A stretch of 64,000 nucleotides of DNA from NCBI RefSeq assembly GCF_030409605.1, contig NZ_JAUFQG010000004.1, positions 1,412,001 through 1,476,000 on the forward strand, in the 5' to 3' direction. This DNA is from Simiduia curdlanivorans (GTDB lineage Bacteria; Pseudomonadota; Gammaproteobacteria; Pseudomonadales; Cellvibrionaceae). The stretch's first letter is position 1, and each line of letters begins with the position of its first letter. Shown here piece by piece: positions 55,068 through 62,866 of this stretch. The notes beneath the pieces are model-generated. The model searched no databases, had not been told where the DNA came from, and worked only from the letters and a program-made list of their open reading frames with translations. The position numbers and the translations under genes are program-made.

Positions 55068-55727
55068 TTGCGAAGAATTACGAGCATCGAGGCGTCACTG
55101 AAAAGACTAGTACCGTCAGGGATTAAAATTTGCTGTTCGGCCGAGTTGTGCGCGCCATCCACACTCTATTCGCAAGAGATATCTTGCACTCACGGCATGG
55201 TCGAAAGTCGCGTTGTTGAGTTTGCACAAGGACGCTCTTGCGCGCGCTTAGCATTGGTCGAGTTGGGGGTGGCGCCGGCAGCGATTCTTCGCGGTACCCA
55301 GCGCGAACCTATTTGGCCTGACGGCGCGGTAGGTAGTATCGCGCATACCGACGCCACAGTCATTGCCGTGGCGGCAAATAACCATGCGCTTGCAGGCTTG
55401 GGGGTGGATGTGGAAAAAAAGGCGCCACTTAGTGCGCATTTAATTCCGATGGTTTGTCGTGAGGATGAGGCCGTTGGTATAAGCGGAGAGCAAGCAAATA
55501 TAGTATTTAGCGCGAAGGAGGCTATTTATAAATGTATATTCCCTGTGGTACAGCGGTATGTTGATTTTCTGGAGGTTAGCGTGGCTCTGGATCATAGTAG
55601 CGGCCGGTTTACCGCGATGTCAGACGGCCAGCATCGGGATTTAGAGCTGCTTAGGCACCTGCAAGGCGTTAGCTTTGTCACCCAAGATCTCGTTTTCAGT
55701 GTGGCCTGGTTGCTCAAGCAGAACTGA
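55068..55727 (+). CDS. 4'-phosphopantetheinyl transferase (EntD/Sfp type)
   Basis: The 219-residue enzyme moves 4'-phosphopantetheine from CoA to the carrier-domain serines of synthases. The EntD-type motifs are visible: WPDGAVGSIAHTD, the Mg-binding GVDVE (Asp114, Glu116) and FSAKEAIYK (147-155, Glu151). It is most likely dedicated to the four carrier domains of the adjacent NRPS-PKS. I kept the TTG at 55068 with GAGG at 55053-55056; no closer ATG is in frame before the conserved region. It is 83 bp after the dioxygenase and in the same direction. Confidence 0.9.
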   Translation: MRRITSIEASLKRLVPSGIKICCSAELCAPSTLYSQEISCTHGMVESRVVEFAQGRSCARLALVELGVAPAAILRGTQREPIWPDGAVGSIAHTDATVIAVAANNHALAGLGVDVEKKAPLSAHLIPMVCREDEAVGISGEQANIVFSAKEAIYKCIFPVVQRYVDFLEVSVALDHSSGRFTAMSDGQHRDLELLRHLQGVSFVTQDLVFSVAWLLKQN

Positions 55728-55740
55728 TCTCTATTTAGCG

Positions 55741-56652
55741 TTATCCTTGCTTGAAGTCTGATACGTGGCGGGTAGTTTCAAGCTTGGCATATTTTAAACT
55801 CTCGCTCATTGTGGCGAAGTCAAAGTCATTGAGAAGCCGCTCTAGCCTTGGCAGGCAGCGGTTTAGGTTCGTGTAGTGCCTAAAGCGTGAAAAGGCGCTG
55901 GCGTTGGGAACGCGCGGTTGTTCCGGGTCTATTTCCCAGGGGTGCAAATAAAATATTTGTGGTTTGGTTTGGTTGTGGCTAGCTCGTTCAAATAGCCAGC
56001 GCGAGAGTGCGTAAGGGTACTGACGAAAATAGCCGCCGCCGGCCGCGGGTATGGATTGCCCGAGCACCTTGGCGGTGGTGAGTGGAAATTCAGTGAGTGT
56101 TTTGCCGCTGCTGGTAATGATTTTATAGGGCTCTTCGGGGCTGCCGGGAATGCCGTAATTGTCGTGTCGGGTTGGGAAAATGCTGGAATCCCACTCAAAG
56201 CCAAGGTCGGCCAAAATATCTAAAGCCCAAAGGGATTTTTGGGTGATGGAGTAGCTAGCCGCGCGGTAACCGATGACTTTTTCGCCCGTAATCTGCTCAA
56301 GAATGTCTTTGGACTTTAGCGTTTCCTGCTTAAAAACTTCGGGGGTTTGGCTGTATATCAGCTGGTGACTGTAGCCGTGCGAGGCAATCTCGTGGCCGGC
56401 GGCTTGAATCGCTTTTACCAAGTTCGGGTAGCGCTCTGCCACCCAGCCCAAAATGAAAAATGTGATTTTGATGCCGGCTTGATCAAACAGCGCGAGTAAT
56501 TTTTCGGTATTTTGCTCTACCCGGCAAGGCCACTCGTGCCAAGAATTAACATCGATAACATCCTTGAAGGCCGCTACGTGGAAGTAATCTTCCACGTCTA
56601 CCGTCATGGCGTGTTTAATGGTTTTTCTGTGTTCGTTGCGTCCCTGCTTCAT
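55741..56652 (-). CDS. Polysaccharide deacetylase (exosortase-A-locus type)
   Basis: The 303-residue NodB-fold enzyme should remove acetyl groups from an exopolysaccharide. Metal and catalytic motifs are MTVDVEDYFHV (Asp19, Asp22), SHGYSH (His92, His96), GYRAASYSI and FYLHPWEID. The TVDVEDYFHVAAF start and the PWEIDPEQPR region match what I know of the subfamily found in XrtA/PEP-CTERM loci. No signal peptide is evident. It follows the epimerase gene by 2 bp on the same strand, so it belongs to the three-gene operon dehydrogenase-epimerase-deacetylase. Confidence 0.92.
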   Translation of the reverse strand: MKQGRNEHRKTIKHAMTVDVEDYFHVAAFKDVIDVNSWHEWPCRVEQNTEKLLALFDQAGIKITFFILGWVAERYPNLVKAIQAAGHEIASHGYSHQLIYSQTPEVFKQETLKSKDILEQITGEKVIGYRAASYSITQKSLWALDILADLGFEWDSSIFPTRHDNYGIPGSPEEPYKIITSSGKTLTEFPLTTAKVLGQSIPAAGGGYFRQYPYALSRWLFERASHNQTKPQIFYLHPWEIDPEQPRVPNASAFSRFRHYTNLNRCLPRLERLLNDFDFATMSESLKYAKLETTRHVSDFKQG

Positions 56653-56654
56653 GA

Positions 56655-57662
56655 CTAAACCTTATAAAAATCGCGATACCATTTAACAAATTTTTCGATA
56701 CCGGCTTCTATCGGAGTGCTCGGCTTGTAATCTACATCTTTGATCAGTGCATCGACATCGGCATAGGTGTCGGGTACATCGCCTGGCTGCAGTGGCAGCA
56801 AGTTTTTAGTGGCTTTTTTACCTAGGCAATCTTCAAGAATTTCGATATAGCGCAGTAGCTCAACAGGGTTGTTGCTGCCGATGTTGTACAGGCGGTAGGG
56901 CGCCTTCGAAGTGGCCGGGTCGGGTTTGTCGCCAGTCCAGATGTCGTTGCTGGGCGCTACGTGGTCGAGCGTGCGCACAACGCCTTCAATAATATCGTCA
57001 ATGTAGGTGAAATCGCGACGGTGGTTGCCGTAGTTGAAAACATCGATGGGTTCGCCGGCGAGTATTTTCCGGGTAAAAATAAATAGCGCCATGTCTGGGC
57101 GGCCCCAAGGGCCATAAACGGTAAAAAAGCGCAGGCCCGTGGTGGGAATATTGAAGAGGTGGCTATAGGTGTGTGCCATCAATTCGTTGGCTTTTTTGCT
57201 CGCGGCATAGAGGCTGACGGGGTGATCCACATTATTGTGAACCGAAAAGGGCATGGCGGTATTGGCGCCGTAAACCGAGCTACTAGAGGCGTAGACTAAA
57301 TGATCGGTGCCAATGTGGCGGCAGGCTTCCAGAATATTCAAAAAACCGGTGATATTCGCATCTAAATAGGCCTGAGGGTTTTCCAGCGAGTATCGAACCC
57401 CGGCTTGTGCCGCTAGGTTAACCACTCTGTCTGGTTTGTGCGCTTTAAAGGCCGCGTCTAGGCTTGCCTTGTCTTCTATGCTGAGTCGAACATCGGTAAA
57501 ACCATCGCGGCAGGTGAGGCGTGCCAAGCGGGCTTTCTTTAAATTGACGTCGTAGTAATCGTTGAGGTTGTCGATACCAATCACGGTGTCGCCTCGGTCT
57601 AGCAAGCGGTGCGCCAGTGTTGAGCCAATAAAGCCGGCGGCGCCGGTAATTAATACTTTCAT
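56655..57662 (-). CDS. NAD-dependent nucleotide-sugar epimerase (UDP-glucuronate 4-epimerase type)
   Basis: The 335-residue short-chain dehydrogenase/reductase has the NAD motif TGAAGFIG (7-14), IDNLNDYYDVNLK, SSSSVYG and the catalytic Tyr152-x3-Lys156 (YAASKK). The NDYYDVNLKKARL segment is typical of UDP-glucuronate 4-epimerases. Because the adjacent dehydrogenase looks like TviB/WbpO, a UDP-HexNAcA substrate is also possible. It lies 13 bp after the dehydrogenase and provides a uronic-acid precursor for the polysaccharide. Confidence 0.92.
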   Translation of the reverse strand: MKVLITGAAGFIGSTLAHRLLDRGDTVIGIDNLNDYYDVNLKKARLARLTCRDGFTDVRLSIEDKASLDAAFKAHKPDRVVNLAAQAGVRYSLENPQAYLDANITGFLNILEACRHIGTDHLVYASSSSVYGANTAMPFSVHNNVDHPVSLYAASKKANELMAHTYSHLFNIPTTGLRFFTVYGPWGRPDMALFIFTRKILAGEPIDVFNYGNHRRDFTYIDDIIEGVVRTLDHVAPSNDIWTGDKPDPATSKAPYRLYNIGSNNPVELLRYIEILEDCLGKKATKNLLPLQPGDVPDTYADVDALIKDVDYKPSTPIEAGIEKFVKWYRDFYKV

Positions 57663-57675
57663 AATCTGTTCCGTC

Positions 57676-58950
57676 TTAAAGGCGTGCGTCTACATCCGCC
57701 TTTGGCAGGATGTGTTTTACGTCGAATAGCACTGAATTAGGTTTGCCTAGGGCTCTGATTGCGCTGGCGCCCATGGATTTAAACTGCTCGTGCCCCACGC
57801 AAATAATAATGGCGTCGTAGTCATCAGGCTTCGGCGTTTGTATGGTGCTAAGGCCGTATTCATGCTCGGCCTCGGTAGAATCTACCCAGGGGTCGTAAAT
57901 GTCGATGCTGGCATGGTAAGTGGCAAGCTCTGCGACAATATCCACCACCCGCGTGTTGCGTAGGTCTGGGCAGTTTTCTTTAAACGCCAAACCCATAATT
58001 AATATTTTCGCATCGACCACGTGAATGCGTTTTTGCGTCATCAGTTTGATAACTGATTCGGCCACGAAAGCGCCCATACCGTCGTTTATGCGTCGGCCGG
58101 CGAGAATCACTTCTGGGTTGTAACCCACTTGCTGCGCCTTGTGCGTCAGGTAATAAGGGTCAACGCTGATGCAATGGCCGCCAACGAGACCGGGGCGGAA
58201 GGGCAGAAAATTCCACTTGGTGCCGGCCGCTTCTAGCACCTCGAGGGTGTCGATATTTAAGCGTTTGAAAATCAATGCCAGCTCGTTAATGAGCGCTATG
58301 TTGATGTCGCGTTGGGTATTTTCGATCACCTTGGCGGCTTCGGCGACCTTTATAGAGTTGGCCTTATGGGTGCCCGCTGTGACGATTTTGCGGTATAGCG
58401 CATCGACATAATCGGCCACTTCCGGCGTCGAGCCGGAAGTCACTTTGACAATATTGTGGACGCGATGTGCCTTATCGCCTGGGTTAATCCGTTCTGGGCT
58501 GTAGCCAGCGTAGAAATCGGTGTTGAAGCTCAAGCCCGAGGTGCGCTCAATAATCGGAATGCAGTACTCCTCTGTGCAGCCTGGATAAACCGTCGATTCA
58601 AAAATCACAATGCTGTTTTTGCGAATGACCCGGCCCAACAGTTCGGAGGCCTTTTGCAGCGGTGTTAAATCGGGCTGCTTAGATTCTGTAATGGGAGTGG
58701 GCACGGTGACAATGTAGACATCGCAATGTTTGATGTCGCGCTCATCGCTGCTAAAAGACAACATTGTCGCAGCGCTTAATTCTTCGCCGTTAAGTTCCAG
58801 CGTTTGATCGACGCCTCGACTTAGGTCGGCCACTCGCCTGGTGTTGATGTCGAACCCTAAGGTATTGATCTTTTTACCAAATTCAGCAGCAAGTGGCAGA
58901 CCAACGTAACCGAGACCGATAATACAAAGCGTGGGGGAGTCGTTGAACAT
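57676..58950 (-). CDS. UDP-sugar 6-dehydrogenase (TviB/WbpO-like)
   Basis: The enzyme oxidises C6 of a UDP-hexose or UDP-HexNAc to the uronic acid with NAD. The ATG at 58950, with AAGGA about ten bases upstream, gives 424 residues, close to TviB; an in-frame extension to 59028 is possible but adds an atypical 26 residues. Rossmann motif IIGLGYVGLPLA, VTVPTPIT, and the catalytic cysteine in PGLVGGHCISVDPYYL are present. It is the first gene of the three-gene minus-strand operon and diverges from the glycosyl-phosphate transferase gene. Confidence 0.9.
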   Translation of the reverse strand: MFNDSPTLCIIGLGYVGLPLAAEFGKKINTLGFDINTRRVADLSRGVDQTLELNGEELSAATMLSFSSDERDIKHCDVYIVTVPTPITESKQPDLTPLQKASELLGRVIRKNSIVIFESTVYPGCTEEYCIPIIERTSGLSFNTDFYAGYSPERINPGDKAHRVHNIVKVTSGSTPEVADYVDALYRKIVTAGTHKANSIKVAEAAKVIENTQRDINIALINELALIFKRLNIDTLEVLEAAGTKWNFLPFRPGLVGGHCISVDPYYLTHKAQQVGYNPEVILAGRRINDGMGAFVAESVIKLMTQKRIHVVDAKILIMGLAFKENCPDLRNTRVVDIVAELATYHASIDIYDPWVDSTEAEHEYGLSTIQTPKPDDYDAIIICVGHEQFKSMGASAIRALGKPNSVLFDVKHILPKADVDARL

Positions 58951-59249
58951 GAGCCGCTGTCCTTGTGATGGCGTCATTTTAAGGTCGCATAATCTACCAT
59001 AAAAGCCAATAAGGTGTGTATGGTTCAAAATGTGGGGTGGTTAAATAATATTCATACTTAGGAATCGGGTAATTGTCATAAAAAAGGATATAATGCCCGA
59101 TTAGCAAGGTTCGGGCATTTTCTGCGCAGTGTTGGATGGCCGTGGCTTGATGATTTGCATATCGGCAATCTCGGCTATTTGGGCGTTTAGTTGCGCAGGG
59201 CACGTCATAGGTGCCATACAGGACGTGTAGATTACAAAAAGGATTTAGC

Positions 59250-60668
59250 GTGGCATATTTACGCCTTAACAAACATTATATACATCAGCACTTTCTCGCC
59301 CTCGGCGGTATTGAAGTGCTGCTTCTTCTTTTGATTGCGCTCGCTGTTCAGCATTCGCAATTCTTTATGTTAGGCGCTAATCCCGTTAGCTTGGATGATC
59401 TTCAAGGCTGGCTGCCCTCTTTGGTGTTCGCACTGGTGTTGAGCTGCTGCACACTTTCGATGGGTGTCTATCTTTCTTTAGTGCGCGAAGGCTTCTTCAG
59501 CATGGTGTTGCGCACCATAGTGAGCTTCTTCCTGCTGGGCAGCATGGCGCTCTATTTTGTCGATTTTCTGGCTGGCGGTGAATTCTTAGGTAGTAACCTC
59601 GTTTTTTGGGGCGTGTTGCTTTCTACCGTCTTGGTTTTTGTGGTTCGGTTGATCTTTATTGGCTTAGTTGATATTGCCAATATTCGCCGGCGCGTCGTGA
59701 TATTTGGTGCGGGCACCCGGGCCTTGGAGTTGGTTAATGCTTTGGATGGCCATACCAGCAAGTTGGCCGTGCAAGTGGTGGGGTGTATTGTCGACGGCGA
59801 TGGCCCCGTTGCCGTTGGGGATTCAAAACGACTCGCTGCGCCAAGTAACTGGCTGGATTTCGTTAAGCGTGAAGAAATTTCAGAGATTGTGATTGCGCCA
59901 GACGAGCGTCGCTCGGCTCAAGGCGCCAGTATCCCACTGAATGCACTATTAGACTGTAAGGTGGCGGGGGTGCCGTCAACGGATGTGCTGAGCTTTTTCG
60001 AGCGCGAATTAAACTATATCGATATAGACACACTAAAGCCCTCATGGCTGCTTTTTTCTGACGGGTTTAAAAATAATCGACGCCATCTATTAATAAAACG
60101 TTTGTTTGATTTGTCGCTGTCGCTCCTGTTTCTGTTTTTTATGTGGCCATTCATGTTGTTAACCGCCATAGCCGTTAAATTAGAGAGCCCTGGCTCCGCA
60201 CTGTATTTTCAGGAGCGTGTGGGCCTTAATGGGAAAAGTTTTAAAATATACAAATTTCGCAGCATGCGCCAAGATGCCGAAAAAGGTGGCAAGGCGGTAT
60301 GGGCGCAAAAGAACGATTCTAGAGTGACTCGGGTGGGGGCTTTTATCCGCAACACCCGGCTTGACGAGCTGCCCCAGCTTTATAATGTTATTGTGGGTGA
60401 AATGAGCTTTGTGGGCCCGCGCCCAGAGCGACCACAGTTTGTTGCCGAGCTTGAACAAGCCATTCCATTCTACAGTGCTCGCCATAAAGTTAAACCGGGG
60501 CTAATGGGCTGGGCGCAATTGAAATATCCCTATGGTGCCTCGGTTGAAGATGCAAAAAATAAACTTAAATATGACCTGTATTACGCTAAAAACAAAAGTT
60601 TCTTAATGGATTTACTGATTATGGTGCAAACCGTTGAGATTATTTTGTTGGGCAAGGGTGTTCATTAA
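59250..60668 (+). CDS. Undecaprenyl-phosphate sugar-phosphate transferase (EpsB/XrtA-locus type)
   Basis: This polyprenol-phosphate hexose-1-phosphate transferase starts repeat-unit assembly on the inner membrane. The GTG at 59250, with AAGGA seven bases upstream, gives 472 residues. Four or five N-terminal membrane spans precede a CoA-binding-like Rossmann segment (VVIFGAGTRALELV), then a reentrant membrane helix and the WcaJ/WbaP catalytic domain: KRLFDLSLSLLFL, KIYKFRSMRQDA, TRLDELPQLYNVI and GEMSFVGPRPERP. The family is common in XrtA/PEP-CTERM polysaccharide loci. The export lipoprotein gene follows 22 bp later. Confidence 0.92.
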   Translation: MAYLRLNKHYIHQHFLALGGIEVLLLLLIALAVQHSQFFMLGANPVSLDDLQGWLPSLVFALVLSCCTLSMGVYLSLVREGFFSMVLRTIVSFFLLGSMALYFVDFLAGGEFLGSNLVFWGVLLSTVLVFVVRLIFIGLVDIANIRRRVVIFGAGTRALELVNALDGHTSKLAVQVVGCIVDGDGPVAVGDSKRLAAPSNWLDFVKREEISEIVIAPDERRSAQGASIPLNALLDCKVAGVPSTDVLSFFERELNYIDIDTLKPSWLLFSDGFKNNRRHLLIKRLFDLSLSLLFLFFMWPFMLLTAIAVKLESPGSALYFQERVGLNGKSFKIYKFRSMRQDAEKGGKAVWAQKNDSRVTRVGAFIRNTRLDELPQLYNVIVGEMSFVGPRPERPQFVAELEQAIPFYSARHKVKPGLMGWAQLKYPYGASVEDAKNKLKYDLYYAKNKSFLMDLLIMVQTVEIILLGKGVH

Positions 60669-60690
60669 TAAAAACGATCAGGAGCGATCA

Positions 60691-61296
60691 GTGAAATATT
60701 TAATATTAGCGGCGCTAGCATTAGCGCTTACTGCGTGCGCCAACAAAAAAAGTTTGGAGATGCCCGTTATATCCCAATCGCCAGAAGTGAAAGCTTACCA
60801 AATCGGTGTGGGCGACTCATTGCAGGTTAACGTATGGCGCAATCAGGAGTTGTCATTGGCGGTACCTGTGCGCCCCGATGGGAAAATATCTATGCCCTTG
60901 GTGGGCGACATTGAGGCTGCAGGTCTTACGCCTTTGGCGCTATCGGATAGTATCGTTACCAAGCTCGGTGCATATGTTAGAAACCCGCAAGTAACTGTCA
61001 TTGTCACCAACCCAAGCAGCGCAGATTTCCAGCGCCGAGTGAGAATTACCGGCGCTGTAGAGCTTCCCCAATCTATTGCGTTTCGCGAAGGCATGACCGT
61101 ATTGGACTTGGTTTTATTGGCGGGTGGAACAAACGACTTTGCTTCCGCCAATGGCGCTAAGTTGTATCGAAAGGTCGATGGGGCGATGAAAATATACCCT
61201 ATCTATTTAGATGACTTGATCAATAAAGGTGATGTGAGAACAAATTATCCTTTACAGCCATCAGACATTGTTACCGTGCCAGAACGTTCATTTTAA
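60691..61296 (+). CDS. Outer-membrane polysaccharide export lipoprotein (Wza-type)
   Basis: From a GTG at 60691, with AGGAG about six bases upstream, the product is 201 residues. A lipoprotein signal with Cys16 (ALTAC) leads to a Poly_export domain: YQIGVGDSLQVNVWRNQELS and VRPDGKISMPLVGDIEAAGLTP, then SLBB-like VRITGAVELPQSIAFREGMTVLDLVLLAGG. It lacks the C-terminal helix that forms the outer-membrane pore in Wza. Such short export proteins are the norm in exosortase-A-type loci. It acts with the next gene, a chain-length protein. Confidence 0.92.
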   Translation: MKYLILAALALALTACANKKSLEMPVISQSPEVKAYQIGVGDSLQVNVWRNQELSLAVPVRPDGKISMPLVGDIEAAGLTPLALSDSIVTKLGAYVRNPQVTVIVTNPSSADFQRRVRITGAVELPQSIAFREGMTVLDLVLLAGGTNDFASANGAKLYRKVDGAMKIYPIYLDDLINKGDVRTNYPLQPSDIVTVPERSF

Positions 61297-61341
61297 AATG
61301 TTGATTTTTTGTAATTAGGGTTTGTTAAAAAGAGTAGTTTG

Positions 61342-62850
61342 ATGGACAAGATTTATATCCTAGAAATATTGGCTGCACTGAAAGCAGAGCTGATTCGGTT
61401 TCGCTTGGCCGTGGTTGCCACATTTATCACTGTAAGCTTTATGACTTTGATGGTGGGATATTTTTGGCCTAGCAGTTACACCACAAGCGTTGTGCTTTAT
61501 TCTGATGTAACCACAATCATTGAGCCGCTTCTAAGGGGGCGGGCGTCAGTCACAGAAATTGACCGATCTCAGCAGGCCCGAGATGTCATTTACGGTCGCA
61601 CCATTATGGAGGCTGCTGCTGTTGAGGCCGGGTTAATTGATGACACCATGAATGCGGATCAAAAAGATCGGGTTATCAGGAAGCTTCGTAGCGGCCTTGC
61701 ATTAAAGACTGAGCGCAACAACTATTTTACTGTAAGTTATACAGCCGACAATCCCGATAGCTCTTTTGAAACCCTGTACACAATCATATCTGTATTTATT
61801 GCAGATACAGAGCGTAAGAAAAAGGATGAAAGCCTGGGAGCTTTTAATTTTATTGATGCTCAGGTGCAGTCTTATAAACGCCAGCTTGAGCTTGCTGATG
61901 GGCGGCTGAAGGATTTCAAATCAAAGAATCTAGACGGTAGTGAGGCTTCGGTAGCAGCGCGCATGGCGCAGTTGCGCGTGGATATTGAAACCTTAGCTAT
62001 CGGTATTGAGGAAACTCAATCGCGTATCAATACCACTAAAGAGCAGCTTTCCGACGAGGGCCAGTATTTAAAAACCAAGGGGCAAGTTGACGAGTTAAAG
62101 CAAAGTCGCCAAGCGATGGTGAGTCAGTTGGAAAGCTTACTGCTCAGGTATCAAGAAGGTTATCCCGATATCGTTTCGCTGCGTGCGCAGATTGCTGAGA
62201 TCGATCAGTCGATCGAGCAAACCAAACAGTCGGGCGAAGTGTATGGCGCAAATGTTGAAAACCCTTTATATGAAGAGCTGCGCAAGCAATTGTCTTTAGC
62301 CGAGGTGGAGCTGCGTGCACAAACGCGAAGAATGCAGTCATTAAAGGGGTTGTTGAAGCAGGAGGAATTACGTGCCCAAAGGGTGGCTGCTAACCAAGCT
62401 GAACTTTCAGAGTTGACGCGAGATTACAACGTTACTCGCGATGTGTACGAAGAGATGTTGCAACGCAAAGAATCCGCCCGCCTCTCAATGTCTCTCGATC
62501 AAGAAGGGCAAGGCGTTTCTTATCGAATTCAAGATCCCGCGACATTTCCGCTGGCGCCGTCAGGTATAAGTTTTAAGCACTTTGCTGCCGCTGGGCCTGT
62601 GTTGGGTTTGTTGGCACCTTTAGGGCTGCTCATTCTATATATACTCGCAGACCCGCATTTTAGGTCGGCAAGAACTATGCAACAGCAACTGCCGCAGGAG
62701 CTGACGTTGGTGGGGGTTATCCCACATTATGACTCGCCTATGTCTACGCGTTTGTTGCGAAAAGACATACTAATTTTGGTTGCTCTTTCCGTGCTAGCTA
62801 TGGGCGCTTATATAGGGCTTGCTACCTATTGGCGATCAATACTGGGCTAA
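61342..62850 (+). CDS. Polysaccharide chain-length determinant (Wzz-type, XrtA-locus family)
   Basis: The 502-residue inner-membrane protein controls polymer length and links to the kinase-like partner. An N-terminal span (about residues 22-42) opens the protein. A large periplasmic region follows, with long coiled coil (about 170-370; QSRINTTKEQLSD, LKQSRQAMVSQLESLL). A Pro-rich segment QDPATFPLAPSGIS and two C-terminal hydrophobic spans close it. ATG at 61342 is preferred to the adjacent TTG at 61339. It lacks a fused cytoplasmic kinase; that role seems to be in the following gene, 16 bp away. Confidence 0.9.
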   Translation: MDKIYILEILAALKAELIRFRLAVVATFITVSFMTLMVGYFWPSSYTTSVVLYSDVTTIIEPLLRGRASVTEIDRSQQARDVIYGRTIMEAAAVEAGLIDDTMNADQKDRVIRKLRSGLALKTERNNYFTVSYTADNPDSSFETLYTIISVFIADTERKKKDESLGAFNFIDAQVQSYKRQLELADGRLKDFKSKNLDGSEASVAARMAQLRVDIETLAIGIEETQSRINTTKEQLSDEGQYLKTKGQVDELKQSRQAMVSQLESLLLRYQEGYPDIVSLRAQIAEIDQSIEQTKQSGEVYGANVENPLYEELRKQLSLAEVELRAQTRRMQSLKGLLKQEELRAQRVAANQAELSELTRDYNVTRDVYEEMLQRKESARLSMSLDQEGQGVSYRIQDPATFPLAPSGISFKHFAAAGPVLGLLAPLGLLILYILADPHFRSARTMQQQLPQELTLVGVIPHYDSPMSTRLLRKDILILVALSVLAMGAYIGLATYWRSILG

Positions 62851-62866
62851 TGCATGAGGTGTTACA

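Noticed and set aside
58951..59028. N-terminal extension of the UDP-sugar dehydrogenase
   Set aside because: The extra 26 residues precede the Rossmann start atypically; the ATG at 58950 has a good ribosome site and gives the family length.
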